Positions 34,370-45,960 of a stretch of 64,000 nt of DNA are shown one piece after another. The notes beneath the pieces are model-generated. The model searched no databases. It was not told where the DNA came from and saw only the letters and a program-made list of their open reading frames with translations. The DNA is from Lepturacanthus savala (Eukaryota > Chordata > Actinopteri > Scombriformes > Trichiuridae). The position numbers and the translations under genes are program-made. Each line of letters starts with the position of its first letter. Positions within the stretch are counted from its first letter, which is position 1. The stretch spans positions 28,250,152-28,314,151 of the forward strand of contig CM060464.1 of assembly GCA_030544235.1 (NCBI GenBank), written 5' to 3'.

Positions 34370-35340
34370 ATGACGTACAACATGAAATTCAAACTTTCTG
34401 CGGTAAAATATGCTGAGGAAAAGTTGTGGGAGCAGCTGCAAGACAATTTTATGTTCACCCCAAGAGACTGGGAGACTGGCAAAAAAGTAGATCTGACCTG
34501 CAGTGGAGAACAGCAAAAAATCCAGGCTGCCTAGTCGAGGTAGAAAAAAGGCTAGTGAGGAACTCGAGATAAACATGTGGATCATCAGTAAATGAGCATG
34601 CCACGAGAGAGCAGTCTGCAAAATGATCAAGGCGATGGCGAAACAAATGTACACTGCCATGAGTGACAGCAGAGATGAGTTTTCCACCAGTGCTGGTTGG
34701 CTAAAATTGTTTCCTCCACCGCAACTTTACTTGACTTGCCGAAGACATATAACTGTTTCCCAGAAGGATGCCAGAGAATTCACCAAGAAACTGGTGAATT
34801 CTGTGACATTTTCATTCTGGTAAAAAAATATTATATTGAACAGAAACATAATAGCAATGGATGGATGAAACCTACACATATAAGAAATATAAGAGCCTCA
34901 GATCATCACCTACTTGTTATCTGGGTGGTTAAAGCTCAAGAGAAGTTGGATATGGAGCTGGTAAAAAAAATCCTTCAAGCTGACTGTGTTTAAGTAGTAG
35001 AGAGAGTAGCAAGAGAGAGAGAGACAGTGTGTTGAATAATTCTTCTACTAATAGAATAGTGTGCTACAAGGTGTTTGGCTGGACAGTAGCACCTGATGGC
35101 AGTCAGGACCATTTGATTCACTGTTTCATTGAAGGGAAGCCATGTATAGGACTCAGGTCAGACCAGGATTGCAGGAGGATGATGGAGAAGCTGAGCAGCA
35201 GGAGGAAGATGAGGCTGAAGAGTTTAAAAATGAATGAGTAGTTGAGGATGATGATGATGATGATGATGAGGTGCATGTAGATGAGAAGGATAAGTCAGAG
35301 GATGGACATGGACTTGGACTTCCAACAGGCTGTTAAATTA
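34370..35340 (+). pseudogene. Pogo/Tigger-type (CENP-B-like HTH plus DDE) transposase relic
   Basis: Pogo transposases bind element ends with an N-terminal helix-turn-helix and a CENP-B-type HTH, then cut with a DDE domain. Here 34370 onwards reads MTYNMKFKLSAVKYAEE, the pogo/jerky-like N terminus. After frame breaks, 34623-34820 reads MIKAMAKQMYTAMSDSRDEF, SAGWLKLF and TVSQKDAREFTKKLVN, matching the CENP-B HTH region. At about 34855-34863 AMD marks the first catalytic Asp. The frame then jumps straight to VVKAQEKLDMELVKK (about 34930-34975), so the middle and last catalytic acidic residues are deleted. C-terminal DGSQDHLIHCF follows at about 35091-35123 and an acidic-tail-like GAT repeat at 35247-35270. 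Several stops and frameshifts make it inactive. Terminal repeats were not found. Confidence 0.75.
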
Positions 35341-35875
35341 CCATAGTTTTCCTTTCTTGATTTTTTTGTTTAAATTCATGTACTGGTACATGTTGTTCAG
35401 TGTTTGGCCTTATACTGTCCACCTTCCTGAAAATTGAAAAATCGTGAATCACTGGTTTGAGGTTTACTGGTAATTATATTTGCATAGGTAAGCATACAGT
35501 ATATTTTTCTAGTTTTGCTGAAGATTTTTGTCATTTTTGTTAATTGACTGAAACAAATAATCGTCCTGGCTATTATTTGGTGTTTTGCGGTAAGATCATT
35601 GCATGCATGAATATTTTTATGCATTATGGTGGCTAGATTAAAATATATATATATATTACAGCAAAAGGCAAGGGCATTTTTTCTGGAGTAATAAAAATGA
35701 CATAAAGATTAACTGGTTAGAGTAAGAGTTGAAAAAGTCTGCATTTAAGGAAGTGAAAAAGATACAAAGAATGCTGTAGATACGATGAGGGATCATGAAT
35801 CAAAGAGTGGAAACATGGTGGAGGAAGAGAGTCACAGTCAGAGTATATACAACAAGAGGGAAAGTGTGCACTCAA
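35341..35875. other. Non-coding DNA right of the relic
   Basis: Contains TACTGGTACATG near 35381 and a short TA tract at about 35643-35657. No gene was recognised; part may be the 3' non-coding portion of the pogo element. Confidence 0.4.
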
Positions 35876-35879
35876 CCTG

Positions 35880-36140
35880 TTAAACAGCCTGACAGTTTGT
35901 TTGTAGAGTTGTAAACAGGCTGCGGTCGTGATGATGGCGGTGGCGTTCTCGTGGTTTGGAGGGGGGAGTGACGCCAAGCGACCAACTGCCTGGAGCCATG
36001 TTACCTCAAACGCCCTCCGCTGGATTACAGACTTATTCTTGTGTGTCATGTTCCACCTTTCATATGCATGTCTCACTTCTCTCAAAGCTGTTTATTCCCG
36101 TTTCGCTCATAAACACCCTCCATACGCCCTAGTTCCTTAA
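35880..36140. promoter_or_regulatory. Candidate conserved non-coding element
   Basis: GC-richer unique stretch with CpGs, then CATATGCATG near 36061-36070 and CGTTTCGCTCATAAACACC at about 36099-36117. Opposing open frames (122 and 70 codons) lack known domains. The regulatory assignment is inferred. Confidence 0.35.
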
Positions 36141-37325
36141 TCTGCTGTTGACTGGCTCGGATGGTTCGTTGAAAAGAAGCCGTGTGGAGGAGATTTTGTG
36201 ATATTTAAATTGTTCAACACGTTTTTGATGTTACAGGTTTTAAAAAGTGGTTTTCACTAAGAGTTTGGAGAGTAATTGTATATAGCTGTTGGACATTGAG
36301 AACTTTCAAGGCAATTGCTTAACAGCATTTAAACCTTTGATCAAAAACATTGAGTTGAATGTACTTCAACCTATTTTTTCAGCGATATACAGAAAACAAG
36401 ATTTAGGTGTTGCTGAAAACAGAACCTTATGCTTATTAAACCTTTCCTGAGTTTTAAAACGTAAGGATAGGTGAAGCAGAGTCGCTATATTGTTGTGAAT
36501 AATACGCACATAATACGTTGTTTGCACGCTGAAAGAATGGTCAAATAAACAATTATCTAAGAAAGTTTGTTTTCCTAACCTGGATAATGACCCAGCTACA
36601 CTAGTCTATATTTTTTAACGAGATATTTTGTGTCCAGTGGTTAAAAATAAAAATCTCCTTGAACACACTGATCCCAAATATCTCAGACTACCTTGCCATA
36701 CCCAAATGACGCCATCTGGTTGAGTTGAGTCGAGTAGTTAAAGACAAGATAACAAAGCTTGCAGCTGAAAACTAACATTACCTGAGCTGTCCCCTTGTGA
36801 TTGGATCACTTAGATGAATAATAATACCAGATGTGGTGTGCACAGGGATGTGGGTCACAGAAACAAATGTAATTGAGTGTAAATTCACAGGTTACACTAG
36901 GGAATTGTGCCAGATATAATTGTAAATTCTATTTGTATTTATTCATTTTTTATTTATTGATATTAAGTTAACAGGCAACTTCAAGTTGGAATAAATGTGT
37001 TTATTTTGTATGTTGTATGTAAAATATGTAGTGTAAAATTTCTACTGTGCTGAAACATTACATTAAAGAGATGAAGACAGCGTAAGTTACAAGAAATAAA
37101 TACAATAATACCATTACATTATGAAACTGCTTTGAATGTGTTAAAATGCCAAGGAGCTGACAAAATGAAAGATTTGTATCATAATGCGTAATCTACATGA
37201 GTTTTTTTTTTTTTTTTTAAATGGATTTTATGAAATTGGTGTTGAAAAATAATTCAGGAAATGGTATCAAAAATGATAAATAAACCACGGCCTGAGCATT
37301 AATACTCATTGAATTCTGCCAAACA
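36141..37325. other. AT-rich non-coding DNA
   Basis: Poly-T run at 37202-37218. No genes or clear element ends were recognised. Confidence 0.5.
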
Positions 37326-37329
37326 TCCA

Positions 37330-37720
37330 TTTTAAGCATGGCTGCAGGTTGCAGGGGAGTATTTGTGTAAGGAGATCAGTTTTCTCTGGGTCTCCACTTT
37401 TAGTTTGACATCGTTGCTGAAGTGGTAACAACTCTTAGGTAACATTGATCTACCAACCCCAGTTCCACGCCTCTGCACTTGACCTGAATGTGTCCTCAGA
37501 GATCAACAGTCAATTAAGTGGCCCTTCATTTTTTTTTGTTGTTGTTTTACCCTGAGAGTAGAGAGGAGCTCAGTTTAGCCTTCTGCACCGCTACTCCGCT
37601 AATTGGAACCAGGATCTGTAAAAATTCGAACTTAAGTAAAACATCCCATAAAATTCTGAAGGCTAACCATAAACTAACCAATTTCTTTCATTCTTTTAAA
37701 AGGAACTCTAACTGAAACCT
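37330..37720. promoter_or_regulatory. Weak candidate regulatory island
   Basis: Mixed-composition unique sequence with GTCAATTAAGTGGCCCTTC at 37509-37527 and CGCTAATTGG at 37597-37606. A T-rich patch interrupts it at 37528-37550. No convincing coding frame is present. Confidence 0.25.
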
Positions 37721-39195
37721 CCACGTAAACTTTTACGAGGATCCCTGGGGTCACCCGTAAACCCGTTAATAGAGATGAGATATGAGCAGGGTGCATGGGC
37801 CTCCCATTTCGTTTGCATTTCTTTGTCCATTTTTTTTTTTACCCCTGTTCCATTGCATTCTTGGTAGAGGTCAAACGCTGTTCGGAGGCAAACTGCCAAA
37901 AGTCCGCTGTTTTTTATCAAGGTGCAAAATGATCCACGTGGACAGATTTGAACGGATAAATGTCGGCACGCTGGAACTGTTGGTCCACTTTACTCTCCTC
38001 ACTCTCCTCGCTCCCTGTTTGCTTTGACTGAGTTGACTTGGTGTAGAGGTGTGAAAAGGTGAAGCTCACACTGTTTTAGTGGCCATCGTGCGGGGAAGTT
38101 TTTCTTTTATGTTCAGCCTGAGACAATTCATTAGCTTCAGTTACCCTGTGATTGATGAACTAACATAACTCAAGAATATGTTCAGAAATGTATTTTGAGG
38201 GTTATATGCACCAAAATATCATCTTACACTTGTTCTGTATGTTTTGGAGCTCTAACTGGAAATAATGATGAGAAAATTACATTGAAATACAGAGTCACAT
38301 GTAATCCACAGCAGTAAATCCACTCTGTTTCTCAAATGAAGACATGACACTGTGGCTGCTATATAATATCAGGATAATGCTTTTAAGATTATAGAAGCTT
38401 CAAAACCCTTTAGGCAGTAACAGAAAACAAATAGACAACAAGCTGTCTCTAAGAGTGTTACAGGCCAATAATCCTGTAAAAAAAAGGAAAAAAAAGAAAA
38501 AATCTAAAAGAGCTACCTATTTCGTAGCATCTGTCTTTAATATCAAACATGATAATATTGTGGTTTTCAGTACTATCGTTAAATACTGCAATTGTAATTA
38601 CCTTGACATTTTATGATCAGTGCTTTATTAAGGAGACTGAAGTCATTGGCTTGTGGTCTTATAGACCTTGAAAAAACATTTACATAGGGCAAAGGATAAG
38701 GGCAGAAAAAAAAGGAAATATAAGAATCCTGGACGGCTGTGAGTGCAGTTTTGTATTCATTATCTACTCAAACGCTGCAGGTTTGGTCCCTTTGTTGCTT
38801 TACTCAAAGCATTTTATATTCCGTGGAGACTAATAAGAACAGTCTTGAGACCCATTGCGATTATTTTGACAAATTGAGCCTGTAGCTGTTTTTCCTTTTG
38901 CACGCCCATATATTGCAATCTAAATCACTACTGTTACTATAATAGAGATGATTTGAATCTATAGTTTTGTGCTTTCTGAACATTGTAACCGCATATCCCG
39001 GGAGTGAAGTAAGTGGTCACTGACTCATAGCAAATCTATTAGCACAGGAATGATGGCGGTGCTGAAAAATCTGACAAAACAATTGGTTAATTTTATAAAT
39101 GATAATGATTTTTTTAGAGTCAGATGGCCCCTGCAGGCAACCAAAATATAAGCCTCGGTAAAATGTCATGTCACAAGAGTTCATGAGGCTCTGAT
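37721..39195. other. Non-coding DNA, nothing recognised
   Basis: A poly-T patch lies at 37829-37840. Short open frames at 37708-38027 on both strands are featureless, and the remainder is AT-rich. Confidence 0.45.
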
Positions 39196-39199
39196 GCCT

Positions 39200-39620
39200 T
39201 TGGTCATCAGGACAGCCGCCCACATTTTTTTGTACGACGCTAACATCTCAAGTTACGCTCTAGCCCGAGCCAAGCATTGGCCTGAGACCACCCTTCAATT
39301 AATCTTACCCTTGTAGCGGCTTATAATTTGCCATTACAAAAGCCATTAAACCTCGGGGCCTGATTCTGAGCTCCTGGGACTGCTTGGGAGGAGGGGACGA
39401 GGATCGGACAGGCCTCCAGTTGGCCCCTTGGACCCCGGACGAGCCCCCTTCTAGAAAACAGACAGGTACTTAAAAACAGGGTGAAAAGATCACCTTAAAG
39501 AAAACAAGGATGATTAATGGGGAAAAACGAGGGCCCTTTAGGTCGCTTTCATCTGGGTCTGATTCAGGTCTTCGGTGAGTCATTAACCCACAGGACAACT
39601 GTCCACCGCCGGTGTGAGAA
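39200..39620. promoter_or_regulatory. Candidate conserved non-coding element
   Basis: A GC-richer island with CpGs. The core has CAATTAATCTTACCC near 39296 and ATTTGCCATTACAAAAGCCA near 39326. No long open frame crosses it. Composition contrasts clearly with the AT-rich flanks. Confidence 0.4.
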
Positions 39621-40880
39621 ATGAAGTCCCCCTGCATCGGTTCAGACAAATGTTTGAACCTCTGCAGAAAATCTGGAGAGTGTGGGGATGCAGGGAGTGA
39701 ACACAGTTATGTTTGCTCCATTATCCACTGATCTCATCAGTGATTTCAGTTGCAGCGGTATGATGCACATCTAGCTTCTTTGATCAGCTTCAAGTTTCTG
39801 TCAATTGTGCAGAAACTGTATATAAATGGTGTATCATCATATGATAAGGAATCAAATTAGATGACCTCTTTTCTCAAAAGAAAAGCAGAATATACATCAG
39901 TTTCTGTGTTATCGCTCACAGTTGGTCGGGAAGCTGCAGTAGATCTGGCTACAAACAATATCACAGATGAAGTTTTCACTGTCCCGGTCCCAGTTTAAAT
40001 GAATGTTTGCATATTCTATTGAGCTCACTTCAATTCCAGGTGTGGCGGTGTTGTCACAACATGCGTCCAAGTACAAGTGAGTGTCCAGAAGTCAGTTGGA
40101 CTTCAGTCAAAGTGATGCGATAAATCTCAACCATCTGGTGTTATGAGAGATTCACTCATATGATAACACATTTAATACCAATACCATGGCTCTCAGTTGT
40201 CAAAAAAACAGAAGAGATTTATTCTTCGGTAAAGGTATATTTCTAGGAAAGGTAAATAATGACAATGACAAAACAGTCTATAAAGTTGTAACAGCACCAC
40301 AGGTTTTGAGAGTAAGCAAGGACTGGTTCTCGAGCACAAAGAAACAAACTCTCTCATAAGATCCTTTGTCCGTTGCTTTCTTGAAAGCAGCTTGTCAGTT
40401 TTTGGCTGTTGGCATGGCTCGTCTGAGGGCGGACAGCGGTGGAAACTCCATTGGATTTTGACCTGGTAGTGAATCATCATCCTGCTAGACATACATAACA
40501 TCAGGCTACTTGTGTCCACATACATAACTGTGAAATATATTTGGTTAGCATGTGCCTCTCGTGTTCTCAAGTACTTAGAAAAACTTGAAACAGCTGGACA
40601 AAGTCATGAAAGCAGAGTTTAAAGTGAATGCACAAAGAAACGGTGTGTTCCACCATTACAAATATGCTGCTGCATGCAACCGAAGCTTGACTTGAATGTT
40701 GGATTAATTCATTTTGTCATCAGTAAAGTTCAGATATGTCCAACAGATGTTCTACAATCTGTATTATCTGTTACATTGTGACTATGTCAAGATCTATCAA
40801 GGGCAGAGATAGCACACCATTTATGGAGTCAATTTGTTTTTAAAAGTTTGATGGAGTTTATCTCTTTCTTTCTATTTCTG
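39621..40880. other. Non-coding DNA; one 125-codon featureless frame
   Basis: Minus-strand frame 40193-40570 begins with Met and stays open for 125 codons, but the product has no recognisable domain and its Cys/Leu-rich composition looks like chance translation. No element ends were seen. Confidence 0.4.
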
Positions 40881-40884
40881 ATTT

Positions 40885-41110
40885 AGGCATGAGCAATTAC
40901 TTTGTCACACGGGCTCAAAAGGTGGGTATAAATAATATGGAGCTGGACGGAAAGGCCGGAGTGCCGGTACGGTTCGTGGCAAGTACAAAGCCCACACCTG
41001 GCCCCGGAGTGAAATCAAATCTATCCTGAACTCTGTCTCTCCTCTCATTTTGCTTCAGCAGTTTTCCGTGTGCGGGGTTCTGGGTCAGGAGTCAGGAGGA
41101 GTGATTTGAG
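40885..41110. promoter_or_regulatory. Candidate conserved non-coding element
   Basis: Unique sequence with GAGCAATTACTTTGTCACAC at 40890-40909, a CTTTGT SOX-like core, and several CpGs at 40947-40980. No coding signal was seen. Confidence 0.35.
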
Positions 41111-41290
41111 TTCAGGTCACACACACAGACAGTTTCACACAATAATGTGTTTCAAAGCTGTTGCATCACTGTGGTAAATGTAATATATTTAAGAAATATA
41201 AGAAAAAGTTGTAAACATAGTCTTAGGTTAGTTTCATACTATGTAAGTCAATAGGACTCCATTAGGTTGTATATGCACTTGGAATTTTCC

Positions 41291-41329
41291 ATATTTGCAT
41301 ATTATTGCCATATGGCAATATGCATATTA
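41291..41329. repeat. Near-perfect palindrome with an octamer motif
   Basis: TGCATATTATTGCC and GGCAATATGCATA face each other around ATAT, with one unpaired base. The left arm includes ATTTGCAT at about 41293-41300, a POU octamer. It could be a paired POU site or simply a chance hairpin. Confidence 0.6.
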
Positions 41330-41364
41330 GAAAAAAAAACTTAACATGGAAATTGAATTAAATG

Positions 41365-41368
<4 letters not shown>

Positions 41369-41396
<28 letters not shown>
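41369..41396. repeat. (AT)n tract
   Basis: About 14 AT units. Confidence 0.9.
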
Positions 41397-41399
<3 letters not shown>

Positions 41400-41729
41400 T
41401 AAAAATTTTCCAAAAGCCGACCGTCAGTGAGACAATGATGCTCACATGACAAATGCCCATGAGCAAAAGGGATTAGTAAACAGGATATCCTGGTCATGTG
41501 ATCTAATAAATTGTATGTCCTTCAAAATAAAAGCCCCCTCTTCATGCCTAACTGATTTTAGGTTTTCTATCTTTTTAGAAAATAAAGATAAAGTAATTGT
41601 TTCCATTTGGCAACACTAAGCAATAGAGGGCAAATCGACCTTTACTTTACATGCGGTTAATATTGTGAATAATAGCAAAGGCTGGACCTTTACTAATAGC
41701 ATGTAGTAATCACTGGCCATTAAACCACT

Positions 41730-42060
41730 TTCTATGGATTAACACCCAATAAACCTCCTGAAAGTGTTTTTAAGGAGATCAATAAACCAATTCCTCTTGG
41801 TTATGTTTTCCTTGTCTACAGCAATCAGTTCAGTGCTGATTAAATCACAGCAAATTATCTCCCTGGGATTTATCTTGCCTAAATTGAGTTTCTTTCACCC
41901 CCCCCAGCCACGGGAGAGTGGGCAATACCTGCTGGGAGAGAGAAATAATCATTCATTAACCTCTGACCTGAAAGGAGTGTCAATTGAGTCACCCGACTGT
42001 CTTTTCCCCGTGCCCCCTGAGCGTCCAGCCATGGCAAATTGACAATTTACATGCTTCAGC
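41730..42060. promoter_or_regulatory. Candidate conserved non-coding element
   Basis: Unique sequence with GATCAATAAACCAATTCCTC at 41778-41797, a C-run at 41898-41906 and GTCAATTGAGTCACCCG near 41979, the last containing an AP-1-like TGAGTCA. An open frame (41764-42042, 92 codons) is featureless. Confidence 0.35.
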
Positions 42061-42555
42061 CCAAACTTTATTAACCTGCATGCCGGTGTGATGCAGTCAC
42101 CTGATCACCTGGTAGCAAGGCCCGAAGATCAACTCAGATCTGAAGTACATGTGTTCAAAGGGTAAATAGTTTGTTCCTGTGTCTGACTTTGAGGGTGATT
42201 TGGAAACGGACCAAAACCCAAACTGTGCGTGAAAACATAACTTGAGTTTAACTTATGGAGTGTGACGAGCTCAAAGGGACGGACATGTTCATCATCTCAT
42301 CTGTCATGACGCTTCTTAGCTGTCTTTCTTTCTTTTTTTTTCTTTTTGAACATCACATAGCTGCAGACCCAGTGAGGAGTTTTCAGCCTCAGCAGGGTTT
42401 GATGTCTTCATACGGTCACAGTAAGAGTGATAAATTACAAATGACTTTTTTTTCAGTTCACCACATGGATCTCTTCATGTGTAGGCATGGATCTGATTTT
42501 TAAAAGTGTTTCCTGCTTCAAGCGTCCAATCGCAAATCCCTTTGAGCATATAGCA
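42061..42555. other. Non-coding DNA, nothing recognised
   Basis: T-rich patches near 42325-42350 and 42444-42455. No gene was recognised. Confidence 0.45.
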
Positions 42556-42556
42556 A

Positions 42557-43120
42557 CAGAGGTGGGATATAACAAAGCATGTTTACTGAAGTACTGTACT
42601 TTTATGAGGTAGTTGTAATTTAAAATGAGTATTTCAATTTCATGGTACTTTGCACTTCCACTCTATACATTTCAGAGGGAACTGTTGTAATTTTTACTCC
42701 ACTACATTTATTTAACAGTTTTAAAAAGTTCCATGCTACTTTTTGGGTCAGTATTTACAGGTAAAAATTGGTTATAGAAATACATTGTTTGAGCACCCAA
42801 TAATATAAGTTAACATTACCTTGACAACATTACAATTCTGCATTTAAGTACATGTACATGTGTCACTGAATGTGATTTACAATTCTATTGATATATAGTG
42901 CATACTGTTAATTATAACACTATATAAGGCCATTTTGCATAATGAGTACTTTTACTTTTTAACTTTACTTTTACTTTTAGGTACATTTTGCTGCCAGTGT
43001 TTATTTTTAAGATTTTGAATGAAATACTTTTACTTATAATGGAGTATTTTTCATTGCGGTATTGATACTTTTATTTAAATGAAACATTGGAATACTTCTT
43101 CCACTACTTTTGAGCAGTGA
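42557..43120 (+). mobile_element. AGTAAAAGTA-type non-autonomous element (hAT-like), fuller copy
   Basis: Left part: ACTGAAGTACTGTACTTTTA, TTCCACTCTATACATTTCAG and TTTTACTCCACTACATTTAT. Right part: TACTTTTACTTATAATGGAG, TATTGATACTTTTATTTAAA and GAATACTTCTTCCACTACTT. These are hallmark words, in order, of a very common percomorph repeat that I recall as ending in CAGTGGTGGAA/TTCCACCACTG. It has no coding capacity and many point changes, so it is an old copy. The family assignment to hAT is from memory. Confidence 0.65.
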
Positions 43121-43379
43121 AACTGAGAGAGTTATCGTGCACCACCAACTTTTCCGTCAGCAACTATGTATTAAATAAAAGCATACCACTAGAAACATGG
43201 AAATGTGAACCATTTACCTTCAGCAATAAAAAAAACATCTTTATTATTTATTTTTATTTATCTTATTTTACACTTATTTAAGCCTGGCAGCATTAATGCA
43301 GTTGTATAGGTGCTGAGCTGTATGGGAAAATTTGAACATCGCACAAACAGAAAAATGGAAAAGCCAGAAAAGGTATTTC
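43121..43379. other. AT-rich non-coding DNA
   Basis: Nothing recognised. Confidence 0.5.
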
Positions 43380-43680
43380 CTCTGACTTTAAAGGCATTAC
43401 CGTGGGTATCGATTGTGTTGTCGATGCTATTCTTGTGATATGAGTCATAACGTTATTTCTGTCACTGCACGGTAGCAATAAACACAACCAAGCTGCCCCG
43501 GGATCATTCCCTCTGACATTATTAGGAGCTACAACTGTGTGAGACTCAACATGGTGTAAAAACAAACCAAATGTCAGCACCGTTGCCCAAGCGCCTCTGC
43601 TATAGCCAACAGCAAATGTAATGAAAGCTTGGAAGGGTCTGTAGTATGCCGCTGACCTTTTATACATTTATTGTTCTCCT
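43380..43680. promoter_or_regulatory. Candidate conserved non-coding element
   Basis: Unique sequence with ATCGATTGTGTTGTCGAT near 43408-43425 (an imperfect inverted ATCGA pair) and GGTAGCAATAAACACAACCA near 43471. The 124-codon minus-strand open frame across it has no recognised domain. Confidence 0.35.
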
Positions 43681-44324
43681 GACATTTCTCCAAGATGGAG
43701 GAGGTGAAAAACAGAATGAGGTGCTAAAGCAGAAATCGGGATTTTCAACTTCCATCTGCCCCCCATTAGAGAATGACTTTCATTGATCCAAACTCTTGGA
43801 CTTTACCAGGGCACTAGCTGCTGCTCTCACTCTGTAGACATACAGTTTTTATTAGCTTTTCTTTCACTTTAGTGTTACTGGAAAGTGAAAAAGGAAGAAT
43901 AAAGATCTGTCCACTGGCATGTCCTCTTTTTCCTGTGGAACGAAATAGTGAACATCAAATTGTCACATTTTTTTTTCTAGATGATCTGACTTGGCTATCT
44001 TTGATATAGAAAAGTTTCAGCAGAAAACCATGCTAACGAAATGAATATTTAAACCCAGAAAAATAATAGAGTGAATATTTGGCTTACTTACTGACAGCCA
44101 CTTTCAGTGAGACATGCTTGTGGCAAGAAGCTGCAAAATGAATATATTTGTGAAACTTTACATTTTGACTTGGGTTTTGAGTTATAACACATTTTTAGAG
44201 GCAGTGTTCCTGGAAGTAATTGTATCTTGGCTGACATATATGGCTGAGCTACACTATGGAGGTAAACTAACTGGCTTTCTTGCTAACTTTCAAAGCCCTT
44301 GCATAAATTGGATGCAATTTATGG
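43681..44324. other. Non-coding DNA, nothing recognised
   Basis: AT-rich; short featureless frames only. Confidence 0.45.
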
Positions 44325-45023
44325 TAGGTTGACCAGATCCTAACAAATCAAATGTGAGACAAGGAGTGTTTGTGTGGGACGCGTTTCCAATGCTAAGAGA
44401 TGGTCTAAGGTATTAATATAATGTCTACAGATATAGTAATCGGTCATTCAGTAGCTCACTGTAGACTCTGCAGGTTACAGGTTAGGCCTTTAGCATGTGA
44501 AGGACTTAACAAATATATTTTACTGCTGTTACCTTATGCCTGGCCATCATCTTTGCATTTCAGCATGTCAGCACATCTCTTTTTGAGCCACATGTTTCTT
44601 GTGAGATTCACATATGCTGCGTCGCTTCATGTCGTAACTCCCCGCCGTGTGAAATTGAAAAATATCTTTGCAAAAACCCTTGTACCAACTTCACTCAGTT
44701 ATAAGTACTTTACCAGATATTTTTTGTTGTAGCTGCATTTAATTTTTGGGTTTTCCATCATATTGTGCCTACATCTGCATAGCTTGTGACTTTGCGGTGA
44801 CCCATAATTTTCCGGTGACAAGTTAACCTGCACTTGAACCAAGTGCACCCAGTTTGATTGATATCAAACACAGCCTCATAACGACAGCCTCGCTTTCTTC
44901 ACAGCCTTTAGATAAAAGGCAGATTTCAGAAAAGTGTCCGTCATGCAGTGGTTTGACTAGAGCCAATCAAAATGCAGGACATTGTCTCAAGGGATAATAA
45001 TGTTGTGACATCTCGTCACCCTA
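44325..45023. mobile_element. hAT-like non-autonomous element with degenerate 8-bp target duplication
   Basis: The left end TAGGTTGACCAGAT (44325-44338) and the right end, inverted TAGGGTGACGAGAT (45010-45023), match at 12 of 14 positions. TAGGGTGACCAGA-type ends are common in fish hAT repeats. Flanking octamers ATTTATGG (44317-44324) and AATTATAG (45024-45031) agree at 6 of 8 positions, consistent with a worn hAT target duplication. The interior has no transposase remnant that I recognise; open frame 44421-44732 is featureless. Confidence 0.6.
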
Positions 45024-45031
45024 AATTATAG

Positions 45032-45535
45032 CCACTGTAAATGGACTCTTTGAAATTATGAAAAATTCTTTATTGGCTGACCAATACCAATATATATTTT
45101 TTTCTTTTTCAGGCAGTGACATCCTCTAGCAGCATAATTCTAACCTTGAACACACAGTTACTCTTCCTGTACTGCAGAATGTTACATTTAACTGTAGATG
45201 TTTAAAATATGTAGTGGTGTTTCATATTCACATATGTATATACTATACAGTACAATAGTACTCTTATACAAACTTAAACCAACTCATAACTAAATGTGGG
45301 ATAATGTTATTGTTTTTTTTCAAAAAATATCTTGAATAACATTGTTTGTTACACCGGTAAATGTATAAAATGAACAAGCAATAAAAACACACATTTGTGC
45401 TGTTGCTGAATTTACAACATATAGATATCTTGTGTTGGAAGTTTAAAGTATATACTTCGGGGACCATTCATTAAGAACTATATTTGTTGTAACATATTTA
45501 TTGTGTTATTTTTCTGCATTTTAGAGAAGATTATA
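45032..45535. other. AT-rich non-coding DNA
   Basis: Nothing recognised. Confidence 0.5.
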
Positions 45536-45539
45536 TTGT

Positions 45540-45960
45540 GGACACGTCATGTCTGTCTGCCAGTGCGAGGCGTTCGCTCTCTGGGAGGAAGTGATCTAGA
45601 GAGAAGGGGGAAGCGGCTGCTTAATAATTCAGGAGGCTGAGATTAAAAAGTGAATTTGCCGGGCGCGTTATTAAAAGGCGGTGTAATTACTTCAGAACTC
45701 CATGTCAACGCTTCAATGAGAGGCACCTAATCTGATTATGGCCAACTCACGTGTAATTGCTGAAGATGAACAATGCCTTCCACCCAAAGAGAGGTCCGAC
45801 TGAACGAAGCTCCACTGCACCGCAGATTCAATAAGAGAAAATATAAGCGGGATATGGCGTGCTCTCTGACACAGTGTTAGAGACAATAGCCTGCTTGTTC
45901 TTGTGCAGCTGTTAAGGGGGCCCCTATCTATATGAGTCTGTTGTGACATCTTTCTTATGG
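45540..45960. promoter_or_regulatory. Candidate enhancer with a paired K50-type homeodomain site
   Basis: CpG-bearing unique island. TAATCTGATTA at 45728-45738 is a palindromic pair of TAATC half-sites of the kind bound by dimers of paired-class homeodomain proteins with Lys50 (PITX/OTX/GSC type). TAATTA lies at 45684-45689 and GGCGCGTTATTAAAAGGCGG at 45662-45681. The 78-codon minus-strand frame has no known domain. Confidence 0.45.

Noticed and set aside
40193..40570. 125-codon minus-strand frame as a gene
   Set aside because: There is no recognisable domain, and Cys/Leu-rich irregular composition suggests chance.
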